A stretch of 64,000 bases of DNA from Lepidurus packardi (lineage: Eukaryota > Arthropoda > Branchiopoda > Notostraca > Triopsidae). Below the pieces are notes generated by a model. It saw nothing but the letters and a program-made list of their open reading frames with translations, made no database searches and was not told the origin of the DNA. Numbering within the stretch: the stretch's first letter is position 1; each line of letters begins with the position of its first letter. The stretch is from positions 2,004,565 to 2,068,564 of the forward strand of contig JAKZAN010000001.1 of assembly GCA_023053545.1 (NCBI GenBank). Reading direction: 5' to 3'. The position numbers and the translations under genes were made by a program. Positions 36,101 to 49,200 of the stretch are shown here, piece by piece.

Positions 36101-37096
36101 AAAAGTTAAGCTTGCCATCCTTAAGATGAGGACGATAAACCTTTTGGCGTTGAAAAAGGCCTTGGAGCTACCAGAAAGTGAACACAGAAACCCGCATAGC
36201 AACAGACGTCGATGTCGGGCGTCTACGACGTCGGCCTTGCAAAAAGCTATGCTTCATACTGCCATAAAGAGGGCCTTGCCCTCCCTTTTCCATTTTTAGC
36301 ATCTAAAACCCCATGAAATAAAACTTAATAAAAAAATGTGTTTAAATAGAAAAAACTCAACCTAAAAAAAAAACAGAAGAGAAAGCACGTGAAGTATCCG
36401 CAGTGAACCCAAACGGGGAGAATCATCAAGTAGGGGTAAAAAAAGGACGCAGAAGAGGGTGCGAGGGTGGAAGACGTAACAGAAAGGTTGCCGAGCGTGT
36501 CCCAAAAGCTTCAAGTAAGTTCAATGTCGAGTCGAGACGTATATATACGTCGCCAGTCGCGACGCCGCGACGTCACATCGATCGCTTCTTTGGTGGGACA
36601 TCCGGGCACAGCAGCGCCAGACAACAATGGCGTTTTACCCCGCTCGTTAGTACCCCCAAACCCTCAGGGGTTCTTCTCACTGAAAAATAAAGGTGTAGCT
36701 CCCCTTTTTCGTTCAACAAGAAACCCACCTCTTCCTTTTCAAAACAGTTAAAAACAATCCCTAAACTTTACGAATCGTTCATGAAAACCTCCAAATTCTT
36801 TTCGTTCGTCAAGAAACCCACCTCTTCCTTTTCAAAACAGTTACAAATAATCCCTAAACTTTACGAATCGTTCATGAAAACCTCCAAATTCCTGTACGTT
36901 CAGATCGTCTAGTGGCAAAGAACGTGAAAAAAAAAAAAGAGTCCAGCATACCCATGATTTCGGATCCTAGCCCAGGTAATTCAGAGCGAAACATACGCGG
37001 ATCCCGGTCCCGCGGGTCCTGGCCGCGGTCGCGTTCCCGCTCCCGCAGAGAACCGCCCATTCCAGCTCCGGTTCCAGTACTGCCGCGGTACATCAT
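33101..37096 (-). CDS. Pur-alpha: Pur-alpha single-stranded nucleic acid binding protein
   Basis: Pur-alpha binds purine-rich single-stranded DNA and RNA through three PUR repeats and acts in transcription, replication and mRNA transport. Seven exons join in phase: 37096-36952, 35475-35437, 35295-35180, 35112-35010, 34928-34810, 33760-33533 and 33262-33101, giving about 303 residues. PUR I is [41 protein letters not shown] is [17 protein letters not shown] to [26 protein letters not shown] is [19 protein letters not shown] to [19 protein letters not shown]. The C-terminus is Gly/Pro-rich ([15 protein letters not shown]). The N-terminal exon is Gly/Arg/Asp-rich, starts MMYRGSTG, and has an in-frame TGA a few codons upstream. 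The start exon is inferred from splice phase and composition; the three repeats are certain. Confidence 0.9.
33761..34809 (-). other. AT-rich Pur-alpha intron
   Basis: This 1-kb intron lies between the PUR II exons. It is very AT-rich, with degenerate repeats of TTCTTAGATTCTTAT near 34530-34590. No other feature is seen. Confidence 0.7.
35437..35475 (-). CDS. Pur-alpha: 39-nt symmetrical exon of Pur-alpha, possibly alternative
   Basis: Acceptor AATTGTAG and donor ATGG|GTAAGC bound a 39-nt, phase 1-1 exon encoding 13 residues ([13 protein letters not shown] before the split glycine). The upstream exon also ends ...IM-G in phase 1, so this exon can be included or skipped without changing frame. 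That gives 303 or 290 residues. It could also act as a first exon starting at its own ATG next to the donor. Confidence 0.6.
36705..36892. repeat. 93-bp tandem duplication
   Basis: Two nearly identical units lie head to tail with period 93. Each has AAGAAACCCACCTCTTCC, CCCTAAACTTTACGAATCG and ATGAAAACCTCCAAATTC. The repeat lies in the Pur-alpha intron between the start exon and the 39-nt exon, just downstream of the start-exon donor. Confidence 0.85.
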
Positions 37097-40000
37097 AGCC
37101 ACGCCCACCTGGGTTCAGGACAAAACTTGCGAAAGAAAAAGTCGCCACAGGGAGGGACCAGTGCGTCAAACCCGCAAAAAACGGTACAGTGTTTCTAGCA
37201 ACAAACTGGGGTGCCCTCTTTCCTCGCTTTTTCTTGTCTTCTTTGTTTATCGGGGGGTCTTCGAGTGCGTCGACTTTTCAGTCCACCATGCCCATTCTTC
37301 GCTCAATACCTTTGACAACGTCTATGCACATTAAGGCGATGAATGCTCGATGACGAGACACGAACAATCGACGGCAGAGAGGAGAGAGACGGAGGCAGAG
37401 ACAGGCAGACAGGAAGTTAGACAGAGAGCTACAGAGCTAGTCTTAGCAACAGCAACTCCAAGGGCAGGCGGCCAACTTCGTAGTGGACTTTTCTTCGCTC
37501 CAAAGCCCAACAATGAACTGCGCACTTAATCACAGCCATTCACAACACTGGGGGCCTTGTCTTATAACCCAATGGGTGTACCCCTGTTTAAAAAAACAAC
37601 AAATAGTTTCTTCTCTCCTTGACGAAAAAACACACACAACCCCGAGAACACCCTGCAAAACCGTCCAAAGAACTTTCTTATGTGTGTCCTAGGTCGTCGT
37701 TTCTGATGTCCCCCAACAAGGACATTAAGTTTTATGTATCCAATACAGGTGCCCCAACAATGCCGTTCTATATTCTGGGCAGTAATAGTACCACCCACTT
37801 ATCGAGTTTTAGTATCGGGGTATGCGTCTTCGTAGCCAGAGTAAATCCCAAAGTTTTGTTTCTTAAGCCCGAATTTCTGGTGGGTACCAGAAAAAAGGAA
37901 AATAAAATAAAAAAAGGGGTTGCACTACAGTTTTAGGCTCACTCACGTCCTTCTTCGCACGTCTGGCAGCAGACAGACGACGTTCATTTGCATACTAGCA
38001 CACCTGTCTCAATGCACGGCCCCCCAACAACAACCGCACCAAACTGAACCGTCCCCAAAGCCCAGCCAGCTATGGACTCTTACTCTCGAACGTTTGGTGC
38101 GTCCGTCTACTCCCGTGCGGAGCCGTATGTGGAGTTTAGGGCTAGGCCAAGAACCGCCGCTTTACTCAGGGAGCTTAACTTCAGCTCCGTGGACGCTGCG
38201 CGGCGAGTCCCGAGTCCAAAACTTTGGCCCCCATACCGGGATCCAAAATTTGACTCAGTTTGGTGGCACAAAGGAAGAACAGAACAGAAAGGATTCTATG
38301 AGGGGACTACTCGACAAAGACTCTTCCCAGCGTCACATACAGCTTTCCACAGTACGAGCACCCCTACAACCCTCCTACCCTTTTACGACCTAAGAATCAT
38401 CTGGATCTTGTTTAACTCCCTCAAAACAGCTCACCCTAAACGTCGGGAATCGCGCAAAATCTCAATACTGCCTCTCGTAAGTCTCGCGCTAGACGGTACC
38501 CCCCTTTCCTAAAGGTGATTGAACTACGCCAGACTTGTTTCGCGTCTAATTCCAGTCTCTTTTTTAGCTGAATATGGCGCGGCAATTGACGCGAATTGCG
38601 GCCAAGGACTTTGGAGTGAGAGTGGCTTGACTACTTCTTTTTTCTCCCGCGTCCCAGACAGCATGTCGCAGCGTTCAATCACCTTTTCCTCCAAACAACC
38701 CGAAATGGTAACCCCCCCGCTTCCTAAACATTTTTTGTACCCTCAGTGCAACCAAAAAATACAATTCAAAATTCCTAGACCCTCGACTAACACTACAACA
38801 GCCCTAGTTATGTAATAACCGACGAAAAACAAGGATCATCCCGTTTTATGCCCGATCAAAACTCCAAAATAAACTCGCCAAAAATAAGATAAAAACAGGT
38901 CGTCAATAACTCAAGCTATACTAATAGCCATCTGCAGAGGCCGGGAGATTTCTCTCAAAATCCCACGTCTGGCCCGCCAGACATAGCGCGAAGACGATTC
39001 ACAATATAAGGATCGGAAGGAAGACTGGGTGGGGGTGGTTATGAGGTACAAAAAGGAGGGGGTTCGCGCAACCCGCAAAAATAGTTGCGCTTTTCCTTTT
39101 TGCCGCACACCCGGGACAATCTATCCCTGTAAGGTTTTTTGTCGACGCGAAAGACGGCCTCCCCTGTTGGCGTCTCCGCGTGAAATCTCCCGTCCCAAAC
39201 CCGCCCATGGCAAGTACTCGCGACTCGCTCAGTTCTGGGGCACTCACGAAGAGTCGCGAACGAGTCGACTGCGCCAGACGGGAGAGGCAACGTTTGGGGC
39301 TTTACGCTTTTGTTGGCCAGAAGGGTTGGCCGATAAAGGAGTTGGAGGTATATAAGGAAGAAGGAGGAAAAAAGGCCCAGGCACACGGTGGGGCGTTTCT
39401 ATTTTTTTTTTTTATTCTAAAGGCCGTCGCTACAGCGCAGCCGCCTCGCCATCGTGCTGCGGCAATTTTTGATCTGCTCTATTGCATCCCTAACGGGGAC
39501 GTGCCTCCTCCTGTCCCTCCCCCACAAACACCCTGCCGCTCAGACATAACACGCATACAAATACACTAATAATGCACTAATAAACCAGTAGCTGATAGAT
39601 TGCGAATTCTTCGACCCTCTACGCGATTCATCAGTAATCCACCCCTAGGTTAGTTTACATTCAATAAACCTCAACTGGTAAGTTAAGCTTTTGACACGCG
39701 ATACTGCGTTTTAATCCCTATGGTTTACTGAATTTACTGCGAAATTGTTTATCCGTAATATTTATTCAAACCGGATGCGTAGAAAAAGAATAATGAAAGG
39801 GGGAATAGACTATAGGAGGACAAGCAAAGTCCCTAAATGGCACATTCGATGAGTGGTGCTAATAAAGTGTGCACTTCTTCTCTCCTTTATATATAAACAC
39901 AAGTCCACGAGGACCAGTACAGTACATGCAGACAGTACATATCAATGCCAACCCAGATTGAAATTAGGCGCCGGGAAAACCGAAATGACAGTTAATAGCC

Positions 40001-40347
40001 AATACATACTCGTACCCCACCTAACGGCGGCTGCGATCAAAGGCTAGCTTCACCGAGTCTGGTATGCAGTAATTTGCCAAGAGTTCCAATCTCCCAAGCC
40101 CATGACATTCTTTTCGGTGCCACTTATGCCATTAAAGTAATGGTAAAAACAACAGTAATAAGGTTTATTTGTAAACCTATATAGCCTACTGTGGTAGAAA
40201 CTACTATGAAAACAGTACTTAAAAAAAAAAATAGTGAAAACGGCGTTACATTAAGAAAATCGTAACAGAAATTTCACACATTTAATGTAAACTACAGTAA
40301 CTTGGGTATAGCGTACATAAAAATGTGATAGACTGCATTGTTTAACC

Positions 40348-40509
40348 CAGCGTTTCTGAATGTGTGCGCCGCGACGCCCTGGTGCACCACGAAAGACTTC
40401 TATAATTCCATAGATGCAGCAATTATATAGGGCTATGTTCTAAGGGGCGCCGCGCGGCTGGGGATATGTTCCGAGGGACGCCGCGAACGGAAAAGTTTGA
40501 GAGCCCTTG
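40348..40509. mobile_element. short non-autonomous hAT-like element
   Basis: The left end CAGCGTTTCTGAATG and the right end TTTGAGAGCCCTTG (reverse complement CAAGGGCTCTCAAA) form an imperfect terminal inverted repeat of the CAG-GTTCTCAA type common to hAT elements. Flanks GTTTAACC and ATTTAACG match at 6 of 8 positions, which fits an aged 8-bp target duplication. The interior is GC-rich with repeated GCGCCGCG motifs and no coding sequence. Confidence 0.6.
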
Positions 40510-43500
40510 ATTTAACGATTCTTGACAGAATTTGGATACATGTATTTTGTGGTGCTTCCTCTATTAACTTTAACAAAAGAGAAAATAATATTGCATACGC
40601 ATTATTGCGTTAGAAAATATCTAAAATATCCGCAAAAATATACTTTAAACAAGTTTACTTAAAATGGTTAGATTGTTTTTAAGCTATTAAAGGAAGCTTT
40701 ACAAAATACAGGTATCCGAATCCTGTCCAACAGTTAAAAACAAGCTTCCGGGACATTCCTGAGTTGGAATTAATTCTAAACAAAAAGAAGCTAAGCTCGA
40801 ATTCTGCCTTACAGACATTTTCTATTTCTTCCTGTTGCACTCTATATTATACGAGCACGACTTATAAACTCGCTAAGGAATTTGTGACATTCCGGGCGTG
40901 CTCGCAGTCCCGCCTAAGAGGGACGAACAGGTTTTTTGAACACCAAAAACCTATCCAGGAAGGATTTTGGCTTTAAATTAAAAATAAATCAATAATATGA
41001 TTAGCTTTCACTTAAAACACCTAGTTTGATTCATTATTCTAGGTATGATTTTCTCGAAATTGCACTCGGGCTGTTTGATAAACAGCATTAGTCAGTTCAG
41101 ACGGGAACATTATAGCGCCATGCGTGGGACGTTCCTGTACAAAACTGTTCCAAGTTGCTAAACCACGTGTTTGTCTGACTCATCGCGCACCTTCCCAACA
41201 CGCTAAAGTAGGTGACACAAGAATAAATAGAACACACTAAGCGTCACCATGGTCTCTCGATTAAAATATCCTCACCTGGAACTCAAACTCACTCCATTTG
41301 CACCGCCTTAGAAGGAAATCACACACCATTGTCTTCTCTTGTAACAATGCAATGTGCGCAACTTTCATGATACAATTCTCGATATGCGATTCTTACTTTC
41401 CCGAATGACACAAAAAATCTCACCTGAGTACGACCAGTAGCCCCACAACAACGGGTCAACAGTAGCTTTTAACGCTTCGAGCTCAGAACCCAGCATTTTC
41501 TTTAAAAAAAAGTGATAACTTATTTTTTCAAATTAAATTACAGAAGGAGAATTTGCGCGCTTATCCGCTCGGACTTTCATAATTTCGGATTCCGATTGAT
41601 AGTAAAAAGACTCACAAGTCCAGCACTGGCAAACAGATGGACTGCACATCACGTGAAGATTGTTACGATTGTGGCTTCGAATCTGGAAGTAAAGAGTGAA
41701 TACGTGTGTGCTTCCGCCTCTCCGCAAATGACAACATCCGCCCTCGCCCACGCTTTCATTCATACACACATCTCCTTCAGTCACAACCCCGCCAATCCGC
41801 GAAGCCCCGCCCTTAGCTTGTTACAAATTACCCGAATAACAAGAAACCCGTCTTGACGTCACGAACACCTTTTTACCTGGGAGATTCCCAGCATTCCTGC
41901 CAAGCAAACGATAAAAGACCTTGAGACAGCATTTTCAACCACACGGCTTACGGCCTCTACACAACCAATCTTAAAGCCCAACTTTGCGCTTTTGTTTTGC
42001 TTTCGAGACAACAACAAACAAAACTGGCAACATCTCTTAAACTGGATCCGTTTTCAGAAAACTACGCGGAACTACACTCCCGGATCCGGAAGCTTTCGAT
42101 AAAGTTCAAATCCTACACAATCTGCTTTGGAAGGTGGAATAGTTCGTACAACGATAAACTGCTTCGAGTCAAGCTGTATGCCCAAACGCTGGGGGGGGGG
42201 GGGAGGGTATAGCAAAGGTAGTTTCACGGAACATTGTGCTTATTCATACTCTGTACATGTAAGTATAATTATTATCTGCTTAATTATACCCTATATATTA
42301 ACTTAAGGTATTGTGGTGTTTCCACAGTGGTGATTACCTTTCTTACTCGCTATTTTGGGTTTTTTCGTTGCCATGGTTTACACAGCTGTGCTTCCAAAGA
42401 ATAGCGTTAAACTAAGGATCCGGGCAAATGATGATTCGAGACGGTTATCCAGAAAGGTCGCAACTTTTTACCCCAGATAGAAGTCAAGGCTAATTTCGCA
42501 AGTCACGTGTTCACTTGTATATATCCAGAATCTTTCTATAAAAGAAAACCCAAGTACGTGAGGCGATTCCCTCAAATGGAATGACTGGCTTTTGGGGCTT
42601 CAGCCGTTCAGGAGACAAAATCGAAATGTTCTCTTTCGACGTATGGGAGGGAAGAAAAGGAATGTAAACAAACGAACAACTTTCCAAATACTTTTCGACA
42701 CCTCTAAGCGGCTGGATAGAAAGGTCGTCAAGATCAAGTATAGTTACCTTGATAATAGGAAGAATCTTCGAAAGAAACTTGCTCGGCGCTACGAGTCATG
42801 GTTAATATTCAATAATTATGCACTAACGAAAAGGTATGCGAGAGCAAAACAAGAAGACAAGGTAGCCCCGCCCACGCACGACTGGCTGCAAGGCGATCTA
42901 GCGGCAAGAGATAAAACTTAATACTGTTTTTATTCCCGCTAAAAGAACGCCTGCAACTTCCGCTTAGGGAAAAAACACGTGGTTTAGCGAAACTCTCCAG
43001 TCGAAAAGCCTACGGAAAGTTTATCCTGACGTTTTGACATTTGATACACTTTATCTAACAAAAGACATTATGTATTGGATGCTTTCTTTGAATCCTTGCT
43101 TGTGTCGTTTATTGTAGAGTTTGAGTCACAGTATACAGGTTTTAGGGTGCGGATTGAAACATCTGTGATCTGTGGTTCTATGGTTCCGATGAAGGGTATT
43201 TGCCTTACTTCTCTTCATTGCTTCAATGAAATCCATTGCTCTCCATGAGTCAAATCTAATTTCTGAGGATAAAAGCAAGAGAGTTAAGAACCTAGAGAAA
43301 AGAATATTTTGATACGTAGGGGATGCTACATTTTAAGGGACAATTAAATTGGGTAGTTGACCTACTAATACTGTATACCAAGGAGGAAGGTGGTAAACAG
43401 CTGATAAGAAGGGAAGAAGGGTAGACCACAGCATATAGGTTACACAGCACATAGGACCTATTTACTGTGGGGTATACCCTTAGTTTAAACTTTCTAGTTA

Positions 43501-43924
43501 CGCCCCTTATATTTATCAGCATTAGTTTAAAACTTGGAAGTTTTAAACTAACACTGGTTTAAAACTAGTTTAAAACTTTAAAATTTTAAAACGACCGAAA
43601 TTCTTGAAGTACAAGTGAGGATTCAAACCATATCCATAGATAAGCTTTACGATTTAGATTACTGCAAATTAAAGTCGAAAATTAAGTTAACCTGTTTTCG
43701 TATCACGCTGTATTTGAATAAAATTGTTGTCCACTTCTATATGGTTAAGCATGTTTGAGTGTTCTATTAATAAAGTATTGGCTTACGCATTAGTCCAAGA
43801 GCTTATGTTTTTTTCTGAATATTTTTTTGGGCAGGCAAAGAGAAACATTGAAATTGTGAGAAAAGTTAACAGTCTGCTAATCCCTTCGTAAAGTCACTTC
43901 ACCCAGCAGACATGGCCGCCCTCA

Positions 43925-43933
43925 TTTGGCGCC
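43925..43933. promoter_or_regulatory. E2F-type site upstream of aminoacylase
   Basis: TTTGGCGCC matches the E2F consensus TTTSGCGC. It lies about 170 bp before the ACY1 start codon, next to an ATGGCCGCC sequence resembling a YY1-type element. Function is inferred from the motif only. Confidence 0.35.
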
Positions 43934-44105
43934 GGAATCGGAAAAGTTTGAAGTTCCCCGCGATGTCACATTCAGGTTTGGCTCTGCTTTCAAGAGTCAA
44001 TCACATAATTTGTGTTCAGTGTTCACGCAGGCCAAGTGTTTGCAGTCGGTGTGTATGAGCTAGGGGAAGAATTTTTCAGCAGTGTAAATCAAAGCTACTT
44101 TCGAA

Positions 44106-45703
44106 ATGGAGGATCCTATAGTAACCATTTTTCGCGATTATTTGCGCATAAAAACAGTCCAGCCTGACCCAGATTACGGTGAGTACAAAGAAAAAAACAT
44201 TTGATGCACCCATTTAATTTAATTTATTTTCCCAGATGGAGCTGTGGTTTTTCTCCAGAAAGCTTGCGATAATATCGGCTTGCCTCATAGGGTTATAGAA
44301 CCGTTTGCTGGAAGACCTATTTTCCTGTCTACATGGGAGGGAACCGAGCCTGCTTTGCCATCCGTTCTGCTTAATTCCCACACAGACGTTGTTCCTGTTT
44401 ACCCAGTATGTAAATCAGCTTATATAATTAAGAGAGCATGGCCCTGCAAAACTTCAGAAACTTCTTCCAGGAACATTGGACCCATGATCCCTTTTCGGCC
44501 TTTAAGGATGAAAAGGGCAATATTTACGCGAGAGGAGCTCAAGACATGAAATGCGTGGGGATACAATACTTAGGTGCTATCAAGAAACTCAAAGAAGCTG
44601 GCAAACGGTGCAAGCGCACTATCCACTTGTCCTTTGTTCCCGATGAGGAGATTGGAGGCAAACTTGGCATGGAACTCTTTGTAGAAACCGAAGAGTTCAA
44701 GCGAATGAACATAGGCTTTGCTCTGGACGAAGGTTTGGCCAGCCCTACTGATGTTTTCACTGTCTTCTATGGAGAACGTTATCCCTGGTGTAAAAATTAT
44801 TTAAATCTATTATCTCTATTGCACTTGCTCTAGTCGGGATACATCCACCGTCTTATCTTTGAAACAGGGGTCAAGGTAACCTGCCCTGGCAACCCCGGCC
44901 ATGGCTCTCGCTTTATTGAAGACACAGCTGCCGAAAAACTTCGCGTTGTCGTCAACCGTTTTCTCGATTATCGTGAAGAGGAAAAACTACGGCTGCAAAG
45001 CAACCCCGGCTTAGACTTGGGTGACGTCACTACGGTCAATTTGACCAAGTTGGAGGTTTTCACGATACGCTAGCCATTTTGCAAGACGAAAAGTTAGGGA
45101 TAAATTATCTTTATTTTTTGGCTTACTTAGGGCGGTGTTCAACTTAATGTGGTGCCGTCTCAATTGTCGGCTTGTTTTGATATTCGCGTCAATCCTCATG
45201 TGAGTTTATTAGAATTCGAAGACAAGTTACGGCAGTTGTGCGCAGAAGCTGGTTCTGACGTATCTCTCACGTTTATCCAAAAATCTGACAAACAAACGCT
45301 GACACCCATTACCAAGGATGATGCGTGGTGGTCTGCATTCTCAGGAGCTTGCCAGAAGGCGTAAGTTTTCTGGTTTAGCTCAGTTTGTTCGTTTTTGTAT
45401 TATCTCACGTGGCATTTTCGGTTTTATTATTTTTTTTGCAGGGGTATTGTGGTCAAGCCGGAGATATTTTCGGGTGCTACGGACTCTCGTATATTGCGAA
45501 TGGTAACATTTTGTTTCTCTTAGCAAGGATTGGAATTGGTATTTTTTTTTTCTTTTTAGCTTGGACTGCCAGCTTTAGGGTTCTCGCCAATGAACAATAC
45601 TCCCGTTCTTCTACATGATCACGATGAATTCTTGAACGAAACGGTGTTTCTGAAGGGAATCGACATTTACTGCGACATTATACCTGCCCTGGCCGACGTG
45701 TGA
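44106..45703 (+). CDS. ACY1: aminoacylase-1 (N-acyl-L-amino-acid amidohydrolase, M20 family)
   Basis: The enzyme hydrolyses N-acetylated L-amino acids in the cytosol, using two zinc ions. Seven exons join in phase: 44106-44178, 44236-44405, 44471-44789, 44868-45055, 45131-45360, 45442-45502 and 45560-45703, giving 394 residues (human 408). Metal and catalytic motifs are intact: [12 protein letters not shown] (His and Asp), ARGAQDMK (bridging Asp), [13 protein letters not shown] (catalytic and metal Glu), ALDEGLA (metal Glu) and VLLHDHDE (metal His). The dimer/lid region reads [20 protein letters not shown] across the 44789/44868 junction. The introns are short (57 to 81 bases). A poly(A) signal AATAAA is at 45841-45846. 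Confidence 0.96.
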
Positions 45704-46219
45704 TAACTGTGATTTTTATTAACTGGGTCTTTATAACTTTGTCCGTATCAGTGCATCTGAAGCTTTTAGTCACAGGCTGCCTTATGACCTAACATCATGT
45801 ATGGGTTTAATTTACAAAAGTATGTAGGAAATAATGAAAAAATAAAGAAATTACGAAATCCAATTCATCCAATTCCTCAACTGTTATACAGTATACGACC
45901 GTAAATAATAATAATAAATTTAAATAGTGTACAAATAACATTGTTCTATATCGTCGAGGCATATTTTGGTATGTTTTGAAACTTCCAAGGATATTGAAAT
46001 TTTACAATAAAATGTAACTAATATCCGGCTAATAAAGTTGGGCTGGCAATTGATAGATGGCTGCTATAAGCATGGATGTAAATAAAAACAAATAGACGCC
46101 ATCTTGCTTCGTATAAATGTGAACAAAAATTCCGAGTGACAGAAACCGTTTTATTTGACGTTATGACTTTTATGCATATTTAGATCATTGTTATTTCCGT
46201 TTATATAGGAAGCTAAAAA

Positions 46220-49200
46220 ATGTATTATCCGTTGGGATGGCCAAAGGTTGTCAAAATACCTCAAGTTGACCCCAAAGCCTTTTCCCAGATTGTTGCAAAC
46301 CGAGACAAAGTTCTGTTTGCTGTGCTGACTCCCGATTCTCTTATTGTCTACTACAGCCAAGTATTTACCTTCCTTTTATCCTATATATCTTTATAATAGT
46401 CTATCATAATTTTCTTTTAGCCGTGTTTACCAATTGTTAGTTTAAGACGCTCAACAAGTTCTTGTGAACGATGGGGAGAAAATGTTGCCATACAATGGAA
46501 GCCAGACTCAACCATGCTTGTCGTTATGGTAAATCCTAAAACAACTAGTCTGGAAATAGGGCTATGATTAATTATTTCCTTATATTTCGCTTCGATAGAC
46601 TTCGCTGGGTCATTTGATGTTTTATTCAATCCGAGCATCGCCTCAGCACAAGTCGTTGTACGACCAAAAAGACCCGCCCACTGCTGGATTTAGAAGAGAA
46701 AGCCCTGCTCTTTTCCTTAAAGAATCCATTCCAGCACTGACACTATCCTTGGTAATAACTTTGAATAGAAAACATCTCTCTATGGAATTATTGTAGAGCC
46801 ACGAAATTCAAGTTTGGGGTCATGTCACATGCCTTACTTGCATACGCGACGAACTGATGGCAGCTACCAGAGATGGTCACGTTATGCGTTATAAATGGGA
46901 TGGCACGATACAACGAGACTATTGTTTGGATTTAAGAAGAATTCCCTTTTGCGTGGACCAACTCTCTGCCAAAGGTAAAATATGAAATTCCATTACTCCA
47001 AGATTATTTTTTCAACTCTTATGTTTCTTCTTAAAATATTTTCAGCTGTTCCAATTACTGAACCGGGCGTTCATTTGACAGAAATCGAGTACTCTCCGTT
47101 ATTGGGAGGTTTCGCCATCGTGTTAAACGATGGGAGAGGCGCGTTCTTAACTGCCCCTTCTCTCAAATTTGACCCAAATGTAAATAAGTTATTATTAGTG
47201 AAAATAATTGCGAGAAAAATAAAGCTACTCATTATAGTTTTGTTTATAATGTTGTTTTCCCTTTGCAGCAAGTAACTGGAGTTTGGGCGCCTCTGGAAGA
47301 CGTAACTTGTATCTCTGTCAATCACCGATACCGGCTTATTGCATTCGGTCGTCAAAAGTAAATGGTATTTTTCTATTGTCTGGTTTAGTACATTTTCGTT
47401 GGCTTAGTTCACAAGGTTGTGTGTATTCTATTGATGAAACCACTGGCGCGCTTCAGCTTTCGCACCAGCTAATATTGTCGTCCAAGGATTACCCTGGCAT
47501 GCCTGGCCCCGTCAGCTTGTTGCGATGGACACCAGAAGGATCAGCGTTAGCTTTGGCATGGACCAATGGCGGGTTGGCGCTCTGGTCCACCTTTGGGGCC
47601 CTCCTCCTTTGCACCTTATGCTGGGACTTGGGCCCTTTATTCGAACGGTGCAAGCAACACCCTCTTAGACTGACGACTATGGTAACGTTTTCCTTTTCTC
47701 CGCTGTATTTAATTTTTATGTGATTATCCTAACCAGGATTGGGCAGCTGAGGGTTACCATTTATGGGCGGCTTGTATTCCTGCGCCAGGGGAAGAAATCC
47801 TACTGCAGTATCCGTTTGTGAAGAGCTCGTTGACGTCTAATCCTTACATGGTATTCGAATTTAAACGTTTTAAGAGTTATGAGGCATCTTTTACATGTTT
47901 CTTGTTTGGCAGAGTGCTCGGGAGCAAATTTGTTTGCAAGGCGAAGATCGAGTTTATATAAATGCGTGCAATCTCAAAGATTCGTGTCGATTGCAGTCGT
48001 CAGAGCATCAGAAATCTACAGGGTTGGATAGCGTGCTAATGGGAAGCAAATTGTGGTCCGTTTTACCCCTTCCGTCTGCCTATATGAGCGGAAACTGGCC
48101 TTTACGAGTAAAATATCGCTTGAAATTTACTACTTTTTCTCGTTGGAGGGACAATACAGTTTTTTATTATTTTTTTTTATTTTTAGTATATCGCGTTAGA
48201 TGCGAGTGGGCAGAACTTAGCAGTAGCTGGGAGAACAGGCTTCGCGATATACTCCTTGTTACACCGCAAGTGGAAGCTTTTTGGCAATGAATCGCAAGAA
48301 AAGGATTTCGTGGTTACCGGTGGGCTGGTTTGGTGGGATTCTTATTTGATAGTGGGTTGTTACGACATACTACATGACCGAGACGAGATTCGTGTGTACC
48401 CGAGAGAAGCCCCGCGGTTGGACAACGCGTACGTGCGAGCTACGCCTGTACCCGCCCAGGTCTTGCTCCTTAACCTGCTTCAGAACCAGCTATTGGCCTA
48501 CACGGCCGATAGTCGAGTTAGCTTATACTCGATCCAGCTCCAGGAACTTCATGGCGGTAGATCCGTTAATTGTTAGACAATTTTAACTCAGTTTATCAAT
48601 TAAAAGCCTTTTTTTTGGCTAGCTATGGGTGTTTCCTTGTCGCAAACCCAAGAAATCGACATTAGCTCACTTGGGTTGCACCCAGCTTGCTTAGTATCCT
48701 TAACTTTAGCCAATCTGAGTACCGAAGGTCACCGGATGAATTCTGAAGGCATTGCCACCCAAATGAGCCTCCTGCTCAACGTGTGTGGCAAAGTGCTGCT
48801 TCTGCAGAGAGAACAGAGTCCAACAACCTCGGCGGCAGCCACACAAAACGGAAACACGGTAAAATTTATTGGATTTTCAAAGGAAAATTAAAGTCTTTTC
48901 ATTTATAATTTGGGTTTCATTTAGTTTGTACCCTGTTATACAACGCCCACTGTGCTAGCATCGTGCGTGGAGACAGTTTGGGTTCCTGGCGAAGGTACTG
49001 CGTCCGCGGTGAGGCCGCATTTGACACAAGCATTGTGGTTATGCTGTGGAGCCTATGGAATGCGAGTCTGGCTACCACTTTATCCTAAAGAAGGCGACAA
49101 GGCTCACACGTTCATGTCCAAACGAATAATGTTACCTTTTCAGTTGAATATCTACCCGTTAGGTAGGTTTCTTGTTCTTTATATTTTAAAGATTGCGCTT

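Larger units (their letters stand above)
37097..44105. other. 7-kb gap without a recognised gene
   Basis: The left part (about 37.0-39.6 kb) is relatively CpG-rich and would be a natural place for the Pur-alpha promoter and 5' UTR; a TATATAAG sequence lies at about 39350 on the plus strand. Open frames at 37920-38512, 39039-39569, 41997-42212 and 42592-42921 are noted but none shows a recognisable motif or clear exon boundaries. A hAT-like element is at 40348-40509. The right part is AT-rich up to the aminoacylase promoter. Confidence 0.55.

Noticed and set aside
37920-38512. Two overlapping plus-strand frames upstream of Pur-alpha
   Set aside because: There is no homology I can recognise; both frames are open together, which suggests composition and not coding.
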